Assembly: GCA_910589165.1 (NCBI GenBank)
Contig: CAJUSP010000011.1
Coordinates: 1-64,000 of the forward strand
DNA length: 64,000 nt
Direction: 5' to 3'
From: an uncultured Adlercreutzia sp.
GTDB taxonomy: Bacteria; Actinomycetota; Coriobacteriia; Coriobacteriales; Eggerthellaceae
The position numbers and the translations under genes were made by a program. Under the pieces are notes generated by a model that ran no database searches, had not been told where the DNA came from, and was given only the letters and a program-made list of their open reading frames with translations. Shown in pieces: positions 26,805 to 35,321 of the stretch. The first letter of the stretch is position 1. The number at the start of each line of letters is the position of its first letter.

Positions 26805-27767
26805 CTACTTCCCCGATTTCAGGCCGTCGATGGCCTTGTCGAGCGCCGCATCGGAGAAGCCCTCGGAATAGGCGCTGGGAATGACCACGGTGCCCCCGGA
26901 CCCCTTCACCGACTCGTAGAGCAGGTGCATGGTGCGCAGGCGCACGGCCAGCTCGTTCTCCTCGTAGACGTTGGCGGCATCCACGAGCATGGCCGAGATA
27001 TCCTTCTCCACCTCGGCCAGCACCATGCGGGCGTTCTTCTCGCGCTCGGCCTGGGCCTCGGCGGACATGGCCTCCTGCAGTTCCTGGGGAATGACGATGT
27101 CGCGGATTTCCACAGACATGACGGTAATGCCCCACACGCTCGTGCGCTCCTCGATAACCTCCTGCAGCTCCTGGTCCAGCTGGTTGCGGCGGATAGCCAC
27201 CTCCGACACGCTGGCACGGCCGATGGCGTCGCGCAGAGCCGTCTGTGCCGCCAGCGACACAGAGTTGTAGTAGTTCTCCACCTCAAGGCACGCCTTCTTC
27301 GCATCCCACACCATCCAGAACAGCACCGCGTCCACATTAATAGGCACCAGGTCGCTCGTGAGCGTCTCCTCGGCGCCGAAACCGGTCACCATAATGCGCT
27401 GGTCGGCCTTCAAGGCCGTCTGCTCGATGAAGGGAATGGTGAAGTACAGCCCCGGCCCCGCCACGCGGTTAAACTTGCCGAAGCGGAAGATGACCACCTT
27501 CTCCCACTGCATGGCGATGTGCGCCGCCATGGTGGCGAGCCAAGCTGCGGCGAAGGCGCCCAGAAGCCACCACACGTCGAAAGTGCCCGCGATGGCGAAC
27601 CCTGCAGCCAGCACGCAGCCGAACACGACCACGGCGATGAAAGCGGAGAACACGAGCGGGCCGTTTTGGGCCGTACGGCGATCGACAGTGGAGTTGTACT
27701 TCTCGATGGTGGATAGGCGCCCGGCGCGCGGCGTTTCGCGCTCGGCGCGGGGAATGCGGTTCTTCAT
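26805..27767 (-). CDS. SPFH/Band 7 (slipin-like) membrane protein
   Basis: Predicted 320 aa. It has two hydrophobic segments (about residues 37-60 and 63-85), followed by the SPFH domain starting at EKVVIFRFGKFNRVAGPG and containing FIEQTALKADQRI and QEVIEERTSVWGI. A helical Ala/Glu-rich section and a C-terminal tail follow. SPFH proteins form oligomeric rings at the membrane and organise microdomains or protect membrane proteins. It lies 27 bases after a YtrA-type GntR gene and probably forms an operon with it. Confidence 0.88.
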   Translation of the reverse strand: MKNRIPRAERETPRAGRLSTIEKYNSTVDRRTAQNGPLVFSAFIAVVVFGCVLAAGFAIAGTFDVWWLLGAFAAAWLATMAAHIAMQWEKVVIFRFGKFNRVAGPGLYFTIPFIEQTALKADQRIMVTGFGAEETLTSDLVPINVDAVLFWMVWDAKKACLEVENYYNSVSLAAQTALRDAIGRASVSEVAIRRNQLDQELQEVIEERTSVWGITVMSVEIRDIVIPQELQEAMSAEAQAEREKNARMVLAEVEKDISAMLVDAANVYEENELAVRLRTMHLLYESVKGSGGTVVIPSAYSEGFSDAALDKAIDGLKSGK

Positions 27768-27794
27768 GGGAAACCTCGCTTCTTAACGAGAACC

Positions 27795-28181
27795 TCAGCT
27801 TTTCTCGGCTTTCAGCCGGTGGGCCACATCCATCATGCGCAGGGTGACCTCGTCGATGGTCATGCCCAGCGACAGGCAGCGGCGGATGCAGCCCTCGATT
27901 TCCGTATCGGCGACGGAGCGCACGTCATCGCGCTCGGTGCCGATGTCGCGCACGAACACGCCGCGCCCGCGCACCGACTCCACATAGCCGTCGCTTTCCA
28001 AATTCACGTACACCTTGCTCACGGTGTTGTAGTTGATGGCGGCCTCGGCAGCAAGCGAGCGCACGCTGGGCAGCTGGTCGCCAGGCTGGTAGTGACCGGT
28101 CTTGATGAGGTACACGAAACGGTTGCGCAGCTGCACCCACACGGGCAGTCCGCTGGACTCGTCTATCTCGAATAAGGCCAT
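27795..28181 (-). CDS. GntR-family regulator, YtrA type
   Basis: Predicted 128 aa. The start at 28181 sits behind a perfect AGGAGGT. The N-terminal winged helix contains LPVWVQLRNRFVYLIKTG, GDQLPSVRSLAAEAAINYNTVSKVY and GYVESVRGRGVFV, which is the GntR signature. The short C-terminal extension without a ligand domain marks the YtrA subfamily, whose members usually control adjacent transporter or membrane-protein operons. The gene directly downstream is the SPFH protein; self-regulation of that pair is the simplest model. Confidence 0.9.
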   Translation of the reverse strand: MALFEIDESSGLPVWVQLRNRFVYLIKTGHYQPGDQLPSVRSLAAEAAINYNTVSKVYVNLESDGYVESVRGRGVFVRDIGTERDDVRSVADTEIEGCIRRCLSLGMTIDEVTLRMMDVAHRLKAEKS

Positions 28182-28224
28182 GTCACCTCCTAGCGTCGTG
28201 TTGTCGGCCCATTTTAGCACCCCG

Positions 28225-29097
28225 TCAGTGGCTGCCGGACATCACCAGGCAGAACCGCAGAATCAGCCCACCGGCCACGCAGAGCAGCTCGGCGCCCATG
28301 AGGGTCACCGGGGCAGGCAGACGCGAGGCGAACCCCTCGGCGGCAAGGGGAAGCGCGACGCCGGCCCCGACAAAGCCGATCCAGAGCCACAGGCCGCCCG
28401 CCTCAGGCGCGACGAGGGCCGCAAGCGACGGGAGCGCGAAGGGGTTTGCGGCGGCAGCCGCCAGAAAGCCCGCGAACAGCAGCGCCACGAGCAGCAGCAC
28501 CCAGCCGTGAACACGATGGAGGACGCCCGTCCAACCGGCGATCAGCCTCCAGTCGAGCACGAAGGGAACCGCCACCAGCACGACGGAAAGGCCCGACGAC
28601 AGCGACGAGGCCGCCAACAGCCAGGGAAGGAACGGGTTGTCCCAAAGCGGCACCGCCTGAAGCCATGCCAGATAAAGTCCTGTGTAGAGCATAAGGGCAA
28701 GCGTGAGGGGAAGACAGAAAACCTCTACCGAGCGAATGAAAGGGCCCGGGCGGTGCGAACCGGATGTAGCGCTTGCGACGACTAAGAATCCGGCGACAGC
28801 CAGACAGCCCGCAAGCACGAACGAGCCCACCGTCAGGTACGAGGGCGTCGGACGGGTGAAGAGAAGGAAGGCCTTCTCTGGCCGGCCGAGATCTAAAAGC
28901 AGGCAGAGAGCCGCCGCTACAAGAACGATAAGGCTGATGCGGAAGAGCAGGCGGCGTGCGGCCGCGAAGGCGCGGGTCTGCTCGGCAGTGCGGCTGCGGG
29001 TGCGGAAGAACAGCAGCGACCAGGCGCAGGTCGTCCCCAGCACGGCCGCTCCGACGCCGCCCAGAAAAAGGTAGAGTATGACGAACGTTCCCAGCAT
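28225..29097 (-). CDS. NrfD/DmsC-like membrane anchor subunit
   Basis: Predicted 290 aa with about eight membrane segments. The start at 29097 is chosen because GGGAG precedes it; an upstream in-frame ATG (29115) has no ribosome binding site. Near the N-terminus, LYLFLGGVGAAVLGTTC, and later LLLDLGRPEKAFLLFTRPTPSYLTVGS, are typical of the NrfD/PsrC/DmsC family, which passes quinol electrons to the attached iron-sulphur and molybdenum subunits. It is the last of four genes (catalytic, FeS, chaperone, anchor) reading from 33316 down. Without haem ligands it would use menaquinol directly. Confidence 0.85.
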   Translation of the reverse strand: MLGTFVILYLFLGGVGAAVLGTTCAWSLLFFRTRSRTAEQTRAFAAARRLLFRISLIVLVAAALCLLLDLGRPEKAFLLFTRPTPSYLTVGSFVLAGCLAVAGFLVVASATSGSHRPGPFIRSVEVFCLPLTLALMLYTGLYLAWLQAVPLWDNPFLPWLLAASSLSSGLSVVLVAVPFVLDWRLIAGWTGVLHRVHGWVLLLVALLFAGFLAAAAANPFALPSLAALVAPEAGGLWLWIGFVGAGVALPLAAEGFASRLPAPVTLMGAELLCVAGGLILRFCLVMSGSH

Positions 29098-29192
29098 CGG
29101 CCGATCTCCCAACATCGGATTAAGCCATACGGCACCGCGGCCGTCTCCGCCAAATCCTCGGGGCCGCGGAAACCACGCGATGGCGCTTCAGG

Positions 29193-29954
29193 CTACCGGA
29201 CTTGCTTGAACCGCTGCCCTTCCGCATCGTAGACGATGTCGAAGCGCTCGGCGTAGCAGGAGATGAGCCCGAACACGAAGTCTCCGAGTCCCCGATAATA
29301 GTCGCTAACGGCATGCTCTTCAACCAGGAAGCGCCAGGCGGGAAGCCATGGCAGCATATGCTCGACAAGGAACGCCTCTTGGTCGGCAGCAGCCTGGGCT
29401 GCCGTGGCACTGTCGGCCGCCTCCAAAGCGTCGAGCTCTTCCCCGATGAGATGAGAGACAAACCCCAGCATAAGCCCCAGGTGATCGTCGGGCTCGCTAT
29501 GCAGCTTCTCTACCTGCAGCCCGTGAGTCCGATAGACCTCGCGCACCGCGAGCGTGTTCTTGCCGAACATATGGCGGTTGGGCTCCACATAGAACGACTC
29601 GAGACAGGACGCCTCAGGCGTTCCCACACCAGCGAAGAGCCTCAGCCATTCGCGCTTCAGCGCTCCCACGCGCTCGCCGAACAGCGGAGAAGCAGCCAAG
29701 GACACCGCGTCGCAGGGCGCTTCCGCACCCGATTCCCGATACTCGGCACGGGCCTCGGCACACCAGGCCGCCATGAGGGCCAGACCCTCTTTGGATACCG
29801 GCTCGTCGGCAGCAAACGGCGCCGACGCGAACAAATCGTCCGCCACCTGCTCCGCCACAGCCGCCGCTGTCGGCTCTTCATACAAAAGGCCCCAGGCAGC
29901 GGCGAAGCATGCCTCGGCGCCCGCAAGCTCCTCGGGGGAGAATGACGTGCCCAT
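29193..29954 (-). CDS. TorD/DmsD-type molybdoenzyme maturation chaperone
   Basis: Predicted 253 aa, mostly helical. ATG 29954 follows AAGGA at proper spacing. The FYVEPNRHMFGKNTLAVREVY and PDDHLGLMLGFVSHL segments match the TorD family. These cytoplasmic proteins bind the Tat signal of their cognate molybdoenzyme and hold it until cofactor insertion. The cognate partner is almost certainly the Tat-tagged catalytic subunit two genes upstream. Confidence 0.88.
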   Translation of the reverse strand: MGTSFSPEELAGAEACFAAAWGLLYEEPTAAAVAEQVADDLFASAPFAADEPVSKEGLALMAAWCAEARAEYRESGAEAPCDAVSLAASPLFGERVGALKREWLRLFAGVGTPEASCLESFYVEPNRHMFGKNTLAVREVYRTHGLQVEKLHSEPDDHLGLMLGFVSHLIGEELDALEAADSATAAQAAADQEAFLVEHMLPWLPAWRFLVEEHAVSDYYRGLGDFVFGLISCYAERFDIVYDAEGQRFKQVR

Positions 29955-30037
29955 AGCCACATCCTTAGTCGAACGGGGCGCCGAGCGGGATGGGAGGGAG
30001 AATAAGTTCCCGCCCGGCGCCGTTGATTGCCGGAGTC

Positions 30038-30664
30038 TTAGAGCTCCTCCTCCAGATTCACCAGCGAGCCGGTGCCGGAGCCAGATTTCTGCGCATCGCG
30101 ATGGGGCGTCAGGATGAGGTTGGCCTCCGTGGTGTCCTTCGGCAGGGGCTCCACCTCCACATCGCCTTCGCCGTAGGCGGCGATCATATCCTCGCGGGTG
30201 CCGAAGTCGAGGGCGCGCATGGGGCAGCCGGTCACGCAGATGGGCTTGCCTCCCTTGGCGATCTCGTCCTTGCACATGTCGCACTTCATCATGTAGCCCT
30301 CTTCCTCACCGAAGGTGGGGGCGTCATAGGGGCAGGCGGTCTGACAGGTCTTGCAGCCGATGCACACGTCGTGATCGGTCCAGACGATGCCGGTCTCCTC
30401 GTCCTTCTGCATGGCCCCGGTCGGGCAGTTGGCCACGCAGGCCGGGTTGGTGCAGTGGTTGCAGGCCAGCGACACGAAGTAGCCGAACACGCCGTCGGGC
30501 ACGTAGTGGCCGGCCTCGGTGGGCTTCCAGGCGCCGCCCTGGTAGTTCAGCACCTTGCGGTACAGGTTGTTCGTCGGCAGCTTGTAGGTCTCCTTGCAGG
30601 CAACCTGGCAGGTCTTGCAGCCGGTGCACTTGCCGGAGTCGAAATGGAATGCGTATTGAGTCAT
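30038..30664 (-). CDS. DmsB-like electron-transfer subunit with four [4Fe-4S] sites
   Basis: Predicted 208 aa. Four cysteine groups are visible: CTGCKTCQVACKE, CNHCTNPACVANCP, CIGCKTCQTACP and CDMCKDEI with ICVTGCPMRAL. This is the standard arrangement for ferredoxin-like subunits of DMSO-reductase-family enzymes. It has no signal peptide, so it would be carried across the membrane with the Tat-tagged catalytic subunit. It lies 12 bases after the catalytic gene and would link the NrfD anchor to the molybdenum site. Confidence 0.93.
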   Translation of the reverse strand: MTQYAFHFDSGKCTGCKTCQVACKETYKLPTNNLYRKVLNYQGGAWKPTEAGHYVPDGVFGYFVSLACNHCTNPACVANCPTGAMQKDEETGIVWTDHDVCIGCKTCQTACPYDAPTFGEEEGYMMKCDMCKDEIAKGGKPICVTGCPMRALDFGTREDMIAAYGEGDVEVEPLPKDTTEANLILTPHRDAQKSGSGTGSLVNLEEEL

Positions 30665-30676
30665 GGCGCACCTCCC

Positions 30677-33316
30677 CTATTCCTCGACGCCCACGGGCAT
30701 GACGAGGGGCGTGTTCTTGTCGGGATCCAGCGTAAGCGGCCCGTTGTACTTCTCTACCTGCAAAAGCGTGCCAGTCCAGGACTGGGAAGCCTCGCCCGAG
30801 GACTTCGGCGCCTGCAGGATATTCGGGTCGCCGCCCAAGTCGATGCCGGTCTCCTCGTCGATGCGCAGCCACGCGCCGTCCTGCAGCGCCACGGCACCGG
30901 GGACGATGGTGGGCAGCACCTTGGCCGGGCGCAGCACCTGGCCGTAGGGGCTCGTCATCAGCACGAGGTCGCCCGTCTTAATGCCGCGGGCCTCGGCGTC
31001 CACCGTGGACATGAAGCACTCCTGGGGGAACGCCTCACGCAGCGAGGTGACGTTGTCGTTCACCGTATGGGCGCGACGCAGGGAATGCGGCGTCCACAGC
31101 AGCAGCGGGAACTCGTCGGTCTGGGTGCCGGCTCCCTGCTCGGGGTCGCCGATCTGCCACTTCGCGATGGGCGAGATCGTGGAGAAGCCCACGGAGTTCA
31201 CGTAGCCGGAAAGCGAGGGGCAGTAGATCTCGAACTTGCCCGTGGAGGTAGCCAGTGGGTTGGCCTCCGGGTCGGCGTAGAACGCCTCGTAGGGATAGTG
31301 GGTCAGCTTGTCGCCGAAGGAGCGGGGAATCTTGAAGAAGCCCTTCTCCTTGAACTCGGCCACGGTCATGAGGCCCTCCTGGGGCGCGCCTTCCACACCC
31401 AGCTCGTCGATGTCGTCCTGGGTGATGGTGAGCAGGGGCGCATAGCCCATGGTGGCATGGTCGGTCATGTACACGGCCCCGGCCAGCGAGCTGTAAGTGC
31501 GCTCGGCGTCGCTCATGGTGTTCACCGCCGAAGGCTCCACGCCCAAGCGCTTCGCCAGCTCCTCGGCGATGTAGCTCTCGGGCTTGCTCTCGAAGAGCGG
31601 CTCCATGATGCGGTCGGCCCAGTAGACCGTGTCGGAGTTGTTCATCCAGGCAATCTCGGCCTTCTCCCACCAGGTGGCCACCGGCAGCACCACATCGCAG
31701 TACTGGCGCGACGGGTCGAAGAAGGGGTTGGCGCCCCAGACGAAGTCGACCTTGCGGAACACCTCGATGCCCGCATTGGCGTTCGGCAGCGAGTTCAGCG
31801 AGTTCTGGTAGGCGCCGGAGTAGATGACGTGGATGTCGATGGGCTTCTTGCCCCCGGGCCACACATCGCGGCCGTAGGCGCCGTCCAGAATGGACTGCCA
31901 GCACTCGGAATGGTCGATCTTCTCCCACGAGGTGGGATCCTCGATCTCGGCCCAGTTCGGCGTCGACATGACCGCCGGCGGCGTGAGCGGGTTAACCGGG
32001 TTCAGGCCGGCGCCGTTGGAGGAGTCGCCCGCCATGCAGTACGGCGAGGCCGACATGCCCTCGTGCAGGCCGATCCACGAGGCGTAGTTGCCCGGAGTTC
32101 CCAGGTCGCCGTGCATCATGGCCAGCGTGTAGAAGGCCTGGGCGAACATCTCGCCGGCGGGAATCTTCGTGGTGGACTGGCCGGCGAAGAAGTTCACCTT
32201 CTCCGTGGAGGCAATCTCCTCGGCCAGGCGGCGAATGTCGGCCGCCGGAACGCCGCAGATGGCCTCGGCCCATTCCGGCGTCTTGGGCTCGTTGTCGTAG
32301 GTGCCCAGGACGTAGTCCTTGAAGTTGTCCTCCACCGGCGCGCCCTCGGGCATATGCTCGGCATCGAAGCCGACACAGTACTTATCGAGGAACGCCTGGT
32401 TCTGCAGGTTGTTCTCGATCATGTGGTAGGCCATGCCGATGCAGAAGGCAGTGTCGGTGCCGGGGATGATGGGCACCCACTCATCGGCCACGGCCTGGGC
32501 CGTCTGGTTCAACCAGGGCTCCACGATGATGACCTTGCCGCCCTTCTCGCGGGCGTTGTTCAGCTGGTAGGCGGTATTGCCGCCCTTGTTGGCCATCCAG
32601 TTGTTGCCGAAGTGGAAGTGCAGCTGGCTTTCCGTGATGGCGAGCGAGTCGGCGGCATCCAGCATACCGCCGGTCATGAACAGCTCCGGCAGCGGCCAGG
32701 AGCCCAAAGACACGGTACCCATGTCGTGGTGCACGGCGCCGCCCTTGGCGTTCAGCAGGCAGACCACCTGGTCGAAGTAGGTGTCGCCGATGTCGTCGTA
32801 GCCAGCGCACAGGATAGAGCGCGGGCCCCAGGTGTCATAGGCCTTCTGCATTTGCTCGGCAATGATGTCGAGGGCCTCGTCCCAGCTGATGCGCTCCCAC
32901 TCGTCGCGGCCGCGCATCTCGCCGTTGGGAGCCTCGGGGCTCCAGCCCTTGCGCTTCATGGGGTACTTGATGCGCGCCGGCGACGTCATGTTGCTGATCT
33001 GCGCGCGACCACGCGGGCAGGCACGGCGCTGGGGCACCTCGATGGAATCCTCGTCTTCCTCGTCGGTGCGGATTTTCAGCGGCACGCCGTCTTCCACGTA
33101 CACCTTCAAAAGGCAGCGCGACGATCCGCAGCTGCAGTTGTTCATGCAGGCGCCCGTCATCCATGTGCCCGTCTCCTCGGCGGTGCTGGCAAGCGGCTCG
33201 TCGGCACCATCGCCGCCCGATTGCGCGGCGCAGCCCGTGAAGCCCACGAGCGCGGTGGCCCCTGCTGCCGCGGTGCCCCACTGGACGAAGCGGCGTCGAG
33301 TCAATGGTGTTGCCAT
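30677..33316 (-). CDS. Molybdopterin oxidoreductase, DMSO-reductase family catalytic subunit
   Basis: Predicted 879 aa. The N-terminus has a Tat motif (TRRRFVQWG) and a lipobox-like GFTGC (Cys29). A [4Fe-4S] motif follows (CMNNCSCGSSRC, with a further Cys in RRACPRG). The molybdopterin domains show ERISWDEALDIIAEQM and, near the C-terminus, SLREAFPQECFMST and LVLMTSPYGQVLRPAKV. It forms a periplasmic-side reductase or oxidase with the FeS and NrfD subunits. The substrate (DMSO, TMAO, a catechol, a sulphur compound) cannot be read from the sequence. Related enzymes in gut Eggerthellaceae include catechol dehydroxylases, but those form a distinct branch and I cannot place this one. Confidence 0.92.
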   Translation of the reverse strand: MATPLTRRRFVQWGTAAAGATALVGFTGCAAQSGGDGADEPLASTAEETGTWMTGACMNNCSCGSSRCLLKVYVEDGVPLKIRTDEEDEDSIEVPQRRACPRGRAQISNMTSPARIKYPMKRKGWSPEAPNGEMRGRDEWERISWDEALDIIAEQMQKAYDTWGPRSILCAGYDDIGDTYFDQVVCLLNAKGGAVHHDMGTVSLGSWPLPELFMTGGMLDAADSLAITESQLHFHFGNNWMANKGGNTAYQLNNAREKGGKVIIVEPWLNQTAQAVADEWVPIIPGTDTAFCIGMAYHMIENNLQNQAFLDKYCVGFDAEHMPEGAPVEDNFKDYVLGTYDNEPKTPEWAEAICGVPAADIRRLAEEIASTEKVNFFAGQSTTKIPAGEMFAQAFYTLAMMHGDLGTPGNYASWIGLHEGMSASPYCMAGDSSNGAGLNPVNPLTPPAVMSTPNWAEIEDPTSWEKIDHSECWQSILDGAYGRDVWPGGKKPIDIHVIYSGAYQNSLNSLPNANAGIEVFRKVDFVWGANPFFDPSRQYCDVVLPVATWWEKAEIAWMNNSDTVYWADRIMEPLFESKPESYIAEELAKRLGVEPSAVNTMSDAERTYSSLAGAVYMTDHATMGYAPLLTITQDDIDELGVEGAPQEGLMTVAEFKEKGFFKIPRSFGDKLTHYPYEAFYADPEANPLATSTGKFEIYCPSLSGYVNSVGFSTISPIAKWQIGDPEQGAGTQTDEFPLLLWTPHSLRRAHTVNDNVTSLREAFPQECFMSTVDAEARGIKTGDLVLMTSPYGQVLRPAKVLPTIVPGAVALQDGAWLRIDEETGIDLGGDPNILQAPKSSGEASQSWTGTLLQVEKYNGPLTLDPDKNTPLVMPVGVEE

Positions 33317-33435
33317 AATTGACCCTCCCTCTCTGATCGCATCGGGAAAGCTCCCGTCAGGTCGCCTCCCCCTTCTCCGTTACGACCCATGCATAGGTGC
33401 AACCGTCCTATTTATCTATGACGGCTACGGCGCCC

Positions 33436-33464
33436 ATACTATCATGCCGCCCTGTGACAGTCAA
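33436..33464 (-). promoter_or_regulatory. Promoter of molybdoenzyme operon
   Basis: On the minus strand TTGACT (33464-33459), 17 bases, TAGTAT (33441-33436). The start would be near 33429, giving a leader of about 110 bases to ATG 33316. Confidence 0.6.
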
Positions 33465-33731
33465 TGGAGCCAGGCAGGGTAGACTATCTATCTTGAGAAT
33501 AGTACTTGACAACCAGCGAGTTATCTAACCCTAACTCAGTCTCCAAGTTATCCCCGTTAAATCTCAGTTTTTTCCTTAGTTTGCCGAGGTCGGCGCAACC
33601 TTTGGCGACCTCGTTGCTTTTCACTCCGCCTGCGCTTGTGCCCAATCTTGGGTTGAGAAACTATGTGTCATATGTTAGTGTGGCGCTTGAGGGAGAACGC
33701 AAGAAGGCCTGCGCCGACTAGAGGAGGAACT
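33465..33731. other. Intergenic region upstream of ferric-reductase-like gene
   Basis: This 267-base stretch is clearly less GC-rich than the flanks. It contains a TTGACA (33508-33513) with no good -10 at standard distance, and a small hairpin GAGGTCG/CGACCTC near 33586-33612. No gene is supported. The promoter of the downstream gene must lie here, but I cannot fix it. Confidence 0.4.
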
Positions 33732-34448
33732 ATGAGATTCATTGTGGCGTTGCTGGTTTCGTTGGTGCTGGTAGTGGCGTGCGCCAAGCCGCTGAAGAAG
33801 CACCCGGTGCCGTTTTACGTGGGAGCCGTGGTGCTGGTGGGCGTGTATCTGTGGGGCATGCAGGCCGGCGTTCGCGGCGAGGTATGGAGCTACTTTCAGC
33901 CGCTCATGCAGCGGTGCGCCCTTGCGTTTCTGCTGTTCACCATTGTCATGTTCGTCGGCGTGCTGAACGACAAGTCGCCCCTGCGCTCGCGCCTGATGCC
34001 CATCCGCCGGCAGCTCTCTATTCTGGCCTGCATCTTCGCCGTGGGCCATATCGTGTTCTACGGGGCCTCGTATCTCTCGCGCCTGGCCAGCGGGTTCACG
34101 GGCAACCTTGCCTTCGCCTTGGGGCTGGCCGCCATTATCACGGCGCTCATGGTGGTGCTGGGCATCACCTCGTTCCAGGTGGTTCGCCATGGTATGACCG
34201 GCGCCGCCTGGAAGCGCATCCAGCGCTTCGCCTACCCCTTCTACCTGCTGACCTACGTGCATCTAGCGCTGCTGCTCATGCCGAGCGCGCTGGCCGGCAA
34301 CCAGGTGGCCGTGGTGAGCATCGCCGTGTACAGCATCGTCGTAGGCGCCTACGTGGTACTCCGCCTGCGCAAGGCCTTCGCCGATCGCGCCGCGAGCACA
34401 CTCGAGTCCCCCGCTGCCGACTTAGAACTCGAAAGCGCCGCAGCTTAG
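33732..34448 (+). CDS. Ferric-reductase-like transmembrane protein
   Basis: Predicted 238 aa, start ATG 33732 behind GAGGAGG. About six membrane segments follow an N-terminal hydrophobic segment. Histidines on helices (ILACIFAVGHIVFYGASY and LLTYVHLALLLMPS) look like b-haem ligands, as in the ferric reductase/MsrQ/YedZ membrane domain. There is no cytoplasmic FAD/NAD domain, so it resembles a stand-alone haem membrane electron carrier. It may supply electrons to an exported enzyme such as a flavoprotein or molybdoenzyme; its divergent neighbour is the molybdoenzyme operon. The partner is inferred. Confidence 0.75.
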   Translation: MRFIVALLVSLVLVVACAKPLKKHPVPFYVGAVVLVGVYLWGMQAGVRGEVWSYFQPLMQRCALAFLLFTIVMFVGVLNDKSPLRSRLMPIRRQLSILACIFAVGHIVFYGASYLSRLASGFTGNLAFALGLAAIITALMVVLGITSFQVVRHGMTGAAWKRIQRFAYPFYLLTYVHLALLLMPSALAGNQVAVVSIAVYSIVVGAYVVLRLRKAFADRAASTLESPAADLELESAAA

Positions 34449-34502
34449 GAACCTGCCAAGAACGCCCAGCCGCTTCCAGCGCCTCTTGACTAATCACTCA
34501 TC

Positions 34503-34544
34503 GGCTCCTATACTTGTACAAGTTTTTGTACAAGTATAGGAGCC
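34503..34544. promoter_or_regulatory. Operator of the YefM-YoeB operon
   Basis: A perfect 19-bp inverted repeat (34503-34521 with 34526-34544) spaced by 4 bases, ending just before ATG 34548. It contains two TGTACA hexamers (34515-34520 and 34527-34532) 12 bases apart, the motif and spacing described for YefM operators in Escherichia coli. The antitoxin alone or with toxin should bind here and repress. Confidence 0.8.
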
Positions 34545-34547
34545 ATT

Positions 34548-34805
34548 ATGCGTACCGTTACCTACAGTGCCTTTCGGAAAGATTTGAAATCGGAACTGCG
34601 GCGGTGCCGCGACGATGCGGAGTCGCTGCTCGTCGCCAACCAGGACGATTCCGAAAACGTCGTCGTTATGAACGCGCGGGACTACGATGCCCTCATGGAG
34701 ACTATCCGCATCTACGAGAACCCCTACCTGCACGACAAGGTGCTCCGCGGACTCGATCAGCTTGCGGCAGGCAAGGCCAGCGACCGGGAGCTCATCGATG
34801 CGTAA
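34548..34805 (+). CDS. yefM: Phd/YefM-family antitoxin
   Basis: Predicted 85 aa. The N-terminal MRTVTYSAFRKDLKSEL and the NVVVMNARDYDALMETI segment are typical of YefM. The N-terminal half binds the operator and the C-terminal helix wraps the toxin. The stop overlaps the toxin start by 8 bases. The start lies only 3 bases after the operator palindrome, so operator binding would block the translation-start region of the promoter. Confidence 0.9.
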   Translation: MRTVTYSAFRKDLKSELRRCRDDAESLLVANQDDSENVVVMNARDYDALMETIRIYENPYLHDKVLRGLDQLAAGKASDRELIDA

Positions 34806-35055
34806 GGTCTTCACCGACGACGCATGGGACGACTACCTATACTGGCAGACCCAGGACAGGAAAACACTCAAGCGCATCAACCAGCTCATTCGCGACATCG
34901 AGCGTTCTCCCTTCGAGGGCATCGGCAAGCCCGAGCCGCTGAAGTTTGGCCTCACCGGCTGCTGGTCGCGCCGCATCGATGCCGCCAATCGGCTCGTCTA
35001 CACGTTCTCCGACGATGCCATTTGCATCCTCTCCTGCAAGGATCACTACGCCTAG
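34798..35055 (+). CDS. yoeB: YoeB-family mRNA interferase toxin
   Basis: Predicted 85 aa from ATG 34798 inside the end of the antitoxin gene. It matches the family throughout: WDDYLYWQTQDRKTLKRIN, EGIGKPEPLKFGLTGCWSRR, then RLVYTF and a C-terminal CKDHYA. The conserved Glu, Arg and the C-terminal His-Tyr used for ribosome-dependent mRNA cleavage are all present, so the toxin looks functional. Confidence 0.93.
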   Translation: MRKVFTDDAWDDYLYWQTQDRKTLKRINQLIRDIERSPFEGIGKPEPLKFGLTGCWSRRIDAANRLVYTFSDDAICILSCKDHYA

Positions 35056-35075
35056 GCTCCCATCAGGCGTTTGCT

Positions 35076-35203
35076 TCTAACGCAGAAAGAATTCGAGGGA
35101 ATATGTGTCTAACGCAGAAGGATTTTCACTTAAAGTGTGTCTAACGCAGAAAGAATTTGGGCGGATTTGCGTCTAACGCAGAAACGGATTGGTGATGATT
35201 GAG
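35076..35203. repeat. Four direct repeats of TCTAACGCAGAA with an exact 32-bp period
   Basis: The invariant 12-mer starts at 35076, 35108, 35140 and 35172. The bases after it are partly conserved (AGAATT, GGATTT, AGAATT, ACGGATT) and a GTG or GCG often precedes it; the other ~12-14 bases of each unit differ. The block fills the space between the toxin gene and the palindromic repeat at 35205. There are no cas genes and the repeat is far too short for a CRISPR. Confidence 0.85.
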
Positions 35204-35204
35204 C

Positions 35205-35230
35205 GGCAAGGGCATGGCCCTTGCCCTACG
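35205..35230. repeat. Single palindromic repeat unit (GGCAAGGGC family)
   Basis: GGCAAGGGC-ATG-GCCCTTGCC (35205-35225) followed by CTACG. It is the same unit as in the paired repeats at 18177, 43779 and 45798. Confidence 0.7.
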
Positions 35231-35258
35231 GATCGGCTCCGGACTCTTCCGGAGATGA

Positions 35259-35292
35259 AAGAAAAGCCGACCCGTGGGGGTCGGCTTTTCTT
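35259..35292 (-). terminator. Rho-independent terminator of PFOR gene
   Basis: A perfect 15-bp stem (35259-35273 with 35278-35292), GTGG loop, with TTTTCTTTC following on the minus strand, 30 bases after the PFOR stop. Confidence 0.88.
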
Positions 35293-35321
35293 GTGAGAGT
35301 TCAGCGGTCTCTTGCGGCGCT

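Noticed and set aside
30677..33316. Assignment as a dopamine or catechol dehydroxylase
   Set aside because: The neighbourhood with TorD and NrfD and the sequence features only support the broad DMSO-reductase family; no substrate-specific motif can be claimed.
35076..35203. CRISPR array
   Set aside because: The conserved unit is only 12 bases, only four copies exist, and there are no cas genes nearby.
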